A stretch of 25,257 bases of DNA, taken from Actinomycetes bacterium. Its GTDB lineage: Bacteria > Actinomycetota > Actinomycetes > Actinomycetales > Micrococcaceae. Where the stretch lies: positions 1 through 25,257 of the forward strand of contig JAFAAV010000019.1 of assembly GCA_023426375.1 (NCBI GenBank), in the 5' to 3' direction. The position numbers were made by a program, and so were the translations under genes. Position 1 is the stretch's first letter. The number at the start of each line of letters is the position of its first letter. Under the pieces are notes generated by a model. The model was not told where the DNA came from. It was given only the letters and a program-made list of their open reading frames with translations, and did no database searches. This document shows positions 21,264 through 25,257 of the stretch, piece by piece.

Positions 21264-22886
21264 GTGAGCATCAATGTGTTCCATCTGCCAGACCTGGGCG
21301 AAGGTCTCACCGAGGCGGACATCCTGCACTGGCTGGTCGCCGAGGGTGACACCGTGGCCATGGACCAGCCGATCGTGGAGGTCGAAACCGCCAAGTCAGC
21401 GGTCGAGATCCCCAGCCCGTTCGAGGGCACCGTTCATAAGCTGCACGGCGCGGAGGGCGAAACGCTCACCGTGGGTCAGTCGCTGATTTCGGTCTCCGAC
21501 GGCGCCGAGGCCCCGGCCTCGGAGGACGCCCCGGCACCGGCGGTCGATGCTTCCAGCGCAGATTCTCCCGCCCCCGCCCAGGGCGCGAGCTACCGCGAGG
21601 AAGAGCGCGCGGGCACCCAACCGTCGGCCGAGGAGTCCGCGGACGACAGTTCGGACGAATCCTCCGGCAACGTGCTCATCGGCTACGGCACCACCGCGGG
21701 TGGTTCCTCCCGACGACGCCGCCGCGGCAAGTCCGCGCGCACGTCCGGCGGTTCCGCGACCGGCCGGTCCGGTGCCGCGTCCCACACCCACGACGCACTC
21801 ACCGCGGCACCGCGCATGGCCCCCACGGTCATCTCGCCGCTGGTGCGCAAGCTCGCCAAGGAGCACGGCGTGGACATCACCGCGCTCACGGGCACCGGCC
21901 CGGGCGGGTTGATCATGCGCCAGGACATCCGGGCCGCCATGGATCAGGTGGACGATCAACGACGTCGCTCGGATTCGGCCGGCCCCGCGCCCACCGGTCT
22001 CGCGACGGCACCTCCCGCTCCCCCGGCTCCGACCGCTCCGGCCCCGTGGCCCGCCAACGCGTCCGACCCGGGCCACTCGACCATCCCGGCCAGGGGAGGC
22101 ACGGCACCGGTTCCCGCAGCGGCGTCGTCGTCGAATACTGGCGGCACGCACGGGCAGGACGTGGACTCGCGAACCGGCCTGACCGTGGCCCAGCGCGAAC
22201 CCGTGAAGGGCGTGCGCAAGGCGATTTCCGAGGCCATGACGCGCTCGCGCACCGAGATCCCCGAGGCCACCATCTGGGTGGACGTGGACGCGACCGAGCT
22301 GCTGAATCTGCGCGCGAGCTACAAGGCCAAGGACCCGGAGAACGCGCCGAGTCTGCTGGCGCTGCTGGCCCGCTTCACGCTGGCCGGGCTGCGCGCGTAC
22401 CCGCAGTTGTGCTCACGCATCGAGACCCACGAGGACGGCACCCGCTCGATCGTGCGGTTCGACGGCGTGAACCTGGGCCTGGCCGTGGAATCCGAGCGCG
22501 GTCTGCTGGTTCCCAACCTGCGCAACGCGGACCAGCTCAACACCGTGGAGCTCAACCAGCGCATGCGCGAGGTCATCGAGGTGGCCCGGTCCGGCAAGGC
22601 GAGCCCGTCGGAGCTGTCGGGCAGCACGTTCACGCTCAACAATTACGGAGTGTTCGGCACGGACGGCGCGACGCCCATCATCAACCACCCCGAGGTGGGC
22701 ATCCTGGGCATCGGACGCATCATCGACAAGCCGTGGGTCGTCAACGGTGAACTCGCTGTTCGCAAGGTCACCACCCTGACCCTGGCCTTCGACCACCGCG
22801 TGTGCGACGGCGGTTCCGCGGGTGGATTCCTGCGCTTCGTCGCCGACGCCGTGGAGGACCCGACCAGCGCGTTCCTGCGGATGTAG
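21264..22886 (+). CDS. bkdC: Dihydrolipoamide acyltransferase (E2) of the 2-oxoacid dehydrogenase complex
   Basis: A 540-residue core subunit that accepts the acyl group on lipoate and passes it to CoA. There is a single lipoyl domain (1-78) with Lys44 in ETAKSAVEIP as the lipoylation site. A long Ala/Ser/Glu linker with an Arg-rich patch (150-154) follows. The E3/E1-binding domain lies at about 186-226 (VISPLVRKLAKEHGVDITALTGTG). A Pro/Ala linker leads to the catalytic domain (about 308-540), with DHRVCDGG (510-517; His511 and Asp515 catalytic). GTG 21264 has GGAGGA at 21251-21256. No E3 (dihydrolipoamide dehydrogenase) gene follows, so E3 is presumably shared from elsewhere. Confidence 0.92.
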   Translation: MSINVFHLPDLGEGLTEADILHWLVAEGDTVAMDQPIVEVETAKSAVEIPSPFEGTVHKLHGAEGETLTVGQSLISVSDGAEAPASEDAPAPAVDASSADSPAPAQGASYREEERAGTQPSAEESADDSSDESSGNVLIGYGTTAGGSSRRRRRGKSARTSGGSATGRSGAASHTHDALTAAPRMAPTVISPLVRKLAKEHGVDITALTGTGPGGLIMRQDIRAAMDQVDDQRRRSDSAGPAPTGLATAPPAPPAPTAPAPWPANASDPGHSTIPARGGTAPVPAAASSSNTGGTHGQDVDSRTGLTVAQREPVKGVRKAISEAMTRSRTEIPEATIWVDVDATELLNLRASYKAKDPENAPSLLALLARFTLAGLRAYPQLCSRIETHEDGTRSIVRFDGVNLGLAVESERGLLVPNLRNADQLNTVELNQRMREVIEVARSGKASPSELSGSTFTLNNYGVFGTDGATPIINHPEVGILGIGRIIDKPWVVNGELAVRKVTTLTLAFDHRVCDGGSAGGFLRFVADAVEDPTSAFLRM

Positions 22887-22942
22887 CCGATCGGGTTCTT
22901 CCTGCGCCACAGTTTGCTCGCGTGCGCAGGTAGCTTCTTCAC

Positions 22943-22978
22943 CTCTGCCCGGGACCCTGAATATGGTCCCGGGCAGAG
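22943..22978 (+). terminator. Strong hairpin terminator after the E2 gene
   Basis: A perfect 14-bp stem, CTCTGCCCGGGACC / GGTCCCGGGCAGAG, with an 8-nt loop lies 56 bp after the E2 stop. There is no T-tract, as is common in actinomycete terminators. It separates the dehydrogenase operon from the acyl-CoA dehydrogenase unit. Confidence 0.8.
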
Positions 22979-23080
22979 CCATGCCCGCCATGATCGGATC
23001 GTGCGGCCTTGGTCAACGCCGAGGTCTTTGTGCCTCCTCGGCCGTCTGAGATTGCTCCCGCAAAACTCTATTTTCCGATC

Positions 23081-23100
23081 TACATATATAATATAGTGAG
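23081..23100 (+). promoter_or_regulatory. AT-rich promoter upstream of the acyl-CoA dehydrogenase gene
   Basis: A run of A/T bases unlike its surroundings contains a consensus -10 TATAAT at 23087-23092. No good -35 lies 16-18 bp upstream. The stretch is also a rough inverted repeat (CTAC...ATAG), so it may be an operator. The start codon is 61 bp downstream. Confidence 0.5.
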
Positions 23101-23153
23101 ACGCAGCCGACAGACATTCCCTGCGGGACCCACCCTTTGAAAGGACTCACACC

Positions 23154-24305
23154 ATGGCGCAGCTCAACGAAGAAGAAGCATTCCTGGTCGAAACCGTTCG
23201 CGCGTTCATCGACCGTGAAGTGAAGCCCACCGTTCGGGAGGTGGAGCACGCCAACGAGTACCCCGAGAAGTGGATCGAGCAGATGAAAGAGTTGGGCATC
23301 TACGGTCTGGCCGTCCCCGAGGAGTTCGGCGGCCTGCCCGTCTCCATGCCCTGCTACGTGAAGGTCACCGAAGAACTTGCTCGCGGTTGGATGTCCTTGG
23401 CCGGCGCCATGGGTGGTCACACCGTGGTCGCCAAGCTGCTGACCGAATTCGGCACCGAAGAGCAGAAGCAGAAGTACCTCCCCCGCATGGCCACCGGCGA
23501 GCTGCGCGCCACCATGGCCCTGACCGAGCCCGGTGGCGGTTCCGACCTGCAGGCCATGCAGACCGTGGCCCGCCCTGACGGGGACGACCTGGTGATCAAC
23601 GGTTCCAAGACCTGGATTTCCAACGCCCGCACCTCCGGCATCATGGCGCTGCTGTGCAAGACCGATCCGGAAGCCAACCCGCGACACAAGGGCATCTCCA
23701 TCGTCCTGGTGGAACAAGGCCCCGGCATGGAGGTCTCCCGCAACCTGCCCAAGCTGGGCTACAAGGGTGTCGAGAGCTGCGAAGTGAATTTCAACGACTA
23801 CCGCATCGCCAAGGACGCGATCCTGGGCGGCAATCCCGGCAAGGGCTTCCCCCAGATGATGAAGGGCCTGGAAACCGGCCGTATCCAGGTGGCCTCCCGC
23901 GCCCTGGGAGTGGCCACCGCAGCCCTGGAAGATGCCCTCCAGTACGCGCAGGAGCGCGAGAGCTTTGGCAAGCCCATCTGGAAGCACCAGTCCGTGGGCA
24001 ACTACCTGGCCGACATGGCCACCAAGCTGACCGCCGCCCGCCAGCTGACCCTGCACGCCGCTGAGCGTTTCGAGTCCGGCGAGCGCTGCGACATGGAAGC
24101 CGGCATGGCCAAGTTGTTCGCTTCCGAGGCAGCCATGGAGATTGCGCTCAACGCGGTCCGAATCCACGGCGGCTACGGCTACTCGACCGAGTACGACGTG
24201 GAGCGCTACTTCCGCGATGCTCCCCTGATGATCGTGGGTGAGGGCACCAACGAGATCCAGAAGAACGTGATCGCGTCCCAGCTCGTCTCCCGCGGTGGCA
24301 TCTGA
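23154..24305 (+). CDS. Acyl-CoA dehydrogenase family protein
   Basis: A 383-residue FAD-dependent acyl-CoA dehydrogenase (2,3-desaturation of an acyl-CoA, electrons to ETF). Signatures are ATMALTEPGGGSDLQAMQT (about 120-138) for FAD/substrate binding, WISNARTSGIM, and RIHGGYGYSTEYDVERYFRDA with the terminal VGEGTNEIQ. The Glu in that last motif sits at the usual catalytic-base position of many members. Length is normal for the family (about 380). ATG 23154 follows GAAAGGA. It starts a new unit after the E2 terminator and is followed by the hydratase gene 57 bp later. A short branched-chain acyl-CoA from the upstream complex is a plausible substrate, but this is inferred from position only. 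Confidence 0.92.
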   Translation: MAQLNEEEAFLVETVRAFIDREVKPTVREVEHANEYPEKWIEQMKELGIYGLAVPEEFGGLPVSMPCYVKVTEELARGWMSLAGAMGGHTVVAKLLTEFGTEEQKQKYLPRMATGELRATMALTEPGGGSDLQAMQTVARPDGDDLVINGSKTWISNARTSGIMALLCKTDPEANPRHKGISIVLVEQGPGMEVSRNLPKLGYKGVESCEVNFNDYRIAKDAILGGNPGKGFPQMMKGLETGRIQVASRALGVATAALEDALQYAQERESFGKPIWKHQSVGNYLADMATKLTAARQLTLHAAERFESGERCDMEAGMAKLFASEAAMEIALNAVRIHGGYGYSTEYDVERYFRDAPLMIVGEGTNEIQKNVIASQLVSRGGI

Positions 24306-24362
24306 GCCGACCACTCACCAGGGTTCCGTACGAACTCCTCATAACGACACAGAGGGTTGATC

Positions 24363-25235
24363 ATGAGCACACCCCCGCTCGAGGACGAGCAGGATTTCAG
24401 TCAGTGGATCAACAACAGCGAGACGGTTGAGGACGTCGCCTCAGCTGCGGCCATGGACAAGCTCCGCGCGTTGTTGGACAACGACAGCTCGTCCGAGAAC
24501 ATGTTCGAGCTGGGTCACTGGTTGCACTTCGCGCCCACCGCTCCGCAGAGCGAATTGGGAGTGGACGGCCACCCGAAACTGGGTGGGTTCATGCCGCCCA
24601 TTCCGTTCCCGCGGCGCATGTGGGCCAGCAGCAAGATCGCGTTCCACCAGCCCATTCCGCTGGGGCAGAAGATCACCCGCACCACCACGATCGAAAGCGT
24701 CACCCCCAAGACGGGTTCCACTGGCGATCTGATCTTCGTAGTGCTGCGTCATGACGTGAGCGCCGCGGAGGGTCTGGCTCTGACCGAGCACCAGACCATC
24801 GTGTACCGGGAGGCACCGAAGGACGCGGCCTCCCCCGAATCGGCGGCAGCTCCCGCTCGTCAGGTCTCCGGGGAGCCCGAGGGGTGGGACTGGGTCGACA
24901 CCGCACAGCCCAATGAGACGGCGCTCTTCCGGTTCTCTGCGTTGACGTTCAACTCGCACCGGATCCATTACGACTACGCCTACGCCACGCAGGTGGAGAA
25001 GTACCCCGGGCTGGTCGTACACGGTCCGTTCTCCGCGACCATGCTGTTGCACGCGTTCCTCAAGAAGCATCCGGAAGCCACGGTGACCGGATTCAGCTTC
25101 CAGGCGCGCGCACCGCTGTTCGTCAACGAGACGCTGCGGATCTGCGGCCGCGCCAAGGAGGACGGCACCGAAGAGCTCGCGATCCTTGATCCCAACGCGA
25201 AGAGCGCGGTAGTCGCGACCGTCCAGTACAACTGA
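24363..25235 (+). CDS. Two-domain MaoC-like enoyl-CoA hydratase (FAS1-like dehydratase / mesaconyl-type)
   Basis: A 290-residue protein with two hotdog domains. The N-terminal domain resembles FAS1-like dehydratase domains (GGFMPPIPFPRRMWASSKIAFHQPIPLG, about residues 75-102). The C-terminal MaoC domain has FRFSALTFNSHRIHYDYAYATQVEKYPGLVVHGP (about 193-226), where the Asn-Ser-His-Arg-Ile-His-Tyr-Asp run holds the hydratase active-site His/Asp. This layout occurs in mesaconyl-C4-CoA, itaconyl-CoA and 3-methylfumaryl-CoA hydratases. ATG 24363 is chosen for AGAGGG at 24351-24356; the in-frame TTG at 24357 overlaps that site's spacing. It probably acts with the upstream acyl-CoA dehydrogenase. 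Exact substrate is unknown. The unit may continue beyond the right edge. Confidence 0.85.
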   Translation: MSTPPLEDEQDFSQWINNSETVEDVASAAAMDKLRALLDNDSSSENMFELGHWLHFAPTAPQSELGVDGHPKLGGFMPPIPFPRRMWASSKIAFHQPIPLGQKITRTTTIESVTPKTGSTGDLIFVVLRHDVSAAEGLALTEHQTIVYREAPKDAASPESAAAPARQVSGEPEGWDWVDTAQPNETALFRFSALTFNSHRIHYDYAYATQVEKYPGLVVHGPFSATMLLHAFLKKHPEATVTGFSFQARAPLFVNETLRICGRAKEDGTEELAILDPNAKSAVVATVQYN

Positions 25236-25257
25236 CCACTGAACGACAGAACCCCGG

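Noticed and set aside
23013..24314. Minus-strand open frame of 433 codons opposite the acyl-CoA dehydrogenase
   Set aside because: Gly/His/Val-rich antisense shadow of a clear acyl-CoA dehydrogenase.

Overview
The window is high-G+C chromosomal DNA with tightly packed genes, frequent GTG starts, 4-bp ATGA/GTGA gene overlaps and purine-rich ribosome binding sites. Gene families (CE1758/CE1759-type flavin pair, actinobacterial ABC-F, SDR-TspO fusion, biotin carboxylase with a C-terminal biotin domain) point to an actinomycete, probably of the Micrococcales. The genus cannot be fixed from this sequence. I see no rRNA, tRNA, transposase, phage gene or CRISPR array.

Layout. 77-1958 (minus): a luciferase-like monooxygenase and its FMN reductase partner, facing a lipoprotein gene across a palindromic operator. 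2123-3576 (plus): a half-length solute-binding lipoprotein translationally coupled to a cation-diffusion-facilitator-like transporter. 3587-10922: a 5-oxoproline (pyroglutamate) locus. pxpA, a pxpB-pxpC fusion, a biotin carboxylase/BCCP gene and a GntR/FCD regulator run on plus. A DUF1445 (YcsI-like) gene and an NRAMP-like permease (YcsG-like) run on minus. The gene set resembles the Bacillus subtilis ycsF-ycsG-ycsI-kip cluster. The two transcription units carry the same TTGTTSAACAA palindrome in their promoter regions, so they probably form one regulon. 11036-13899: a DUF4870 membrane protein and a YhgE/Pip membrane protein, with a divergent TetR regulator and two near-identical TetR-type operators between them.

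13960-15780: an ABC-F ATPase with a candidate translational attenuator: a seven-residue leader ORF and a hairpin that buries its Shine-Dalgarno sequence. 15788-17972 (minus): a CPBP membrane protease and an NAD(P)-binding protein fused to a TspO domain. 18256-22886: an Lrp/AsnC regulator divergent from the E1 alpha, E1 beta and E2 genes of a 2-oxoacid dehydrogenase complex, probably branched-chain; no E3 gene is present. 23154-25235: an acyl-CoA dehydrogenase and a two-domain MaoC-like hydratase, which could act on the acyl-CoA products of that complex; this unit probably continues past the right edge.

The most interesting signals are the ABC-F attenuator, the shared operator and non-canonical NRAMP protein of the 5-oxoproline locus, twelve copies of an 11-bp motif (GACGACGCCGC) in several reading frames and three gene-free gaps, a 56-bp bidirectional terminator present twice with only its loop changed, and a degenerate 40-bp periodic array upstream of the SDR-TspO gene.
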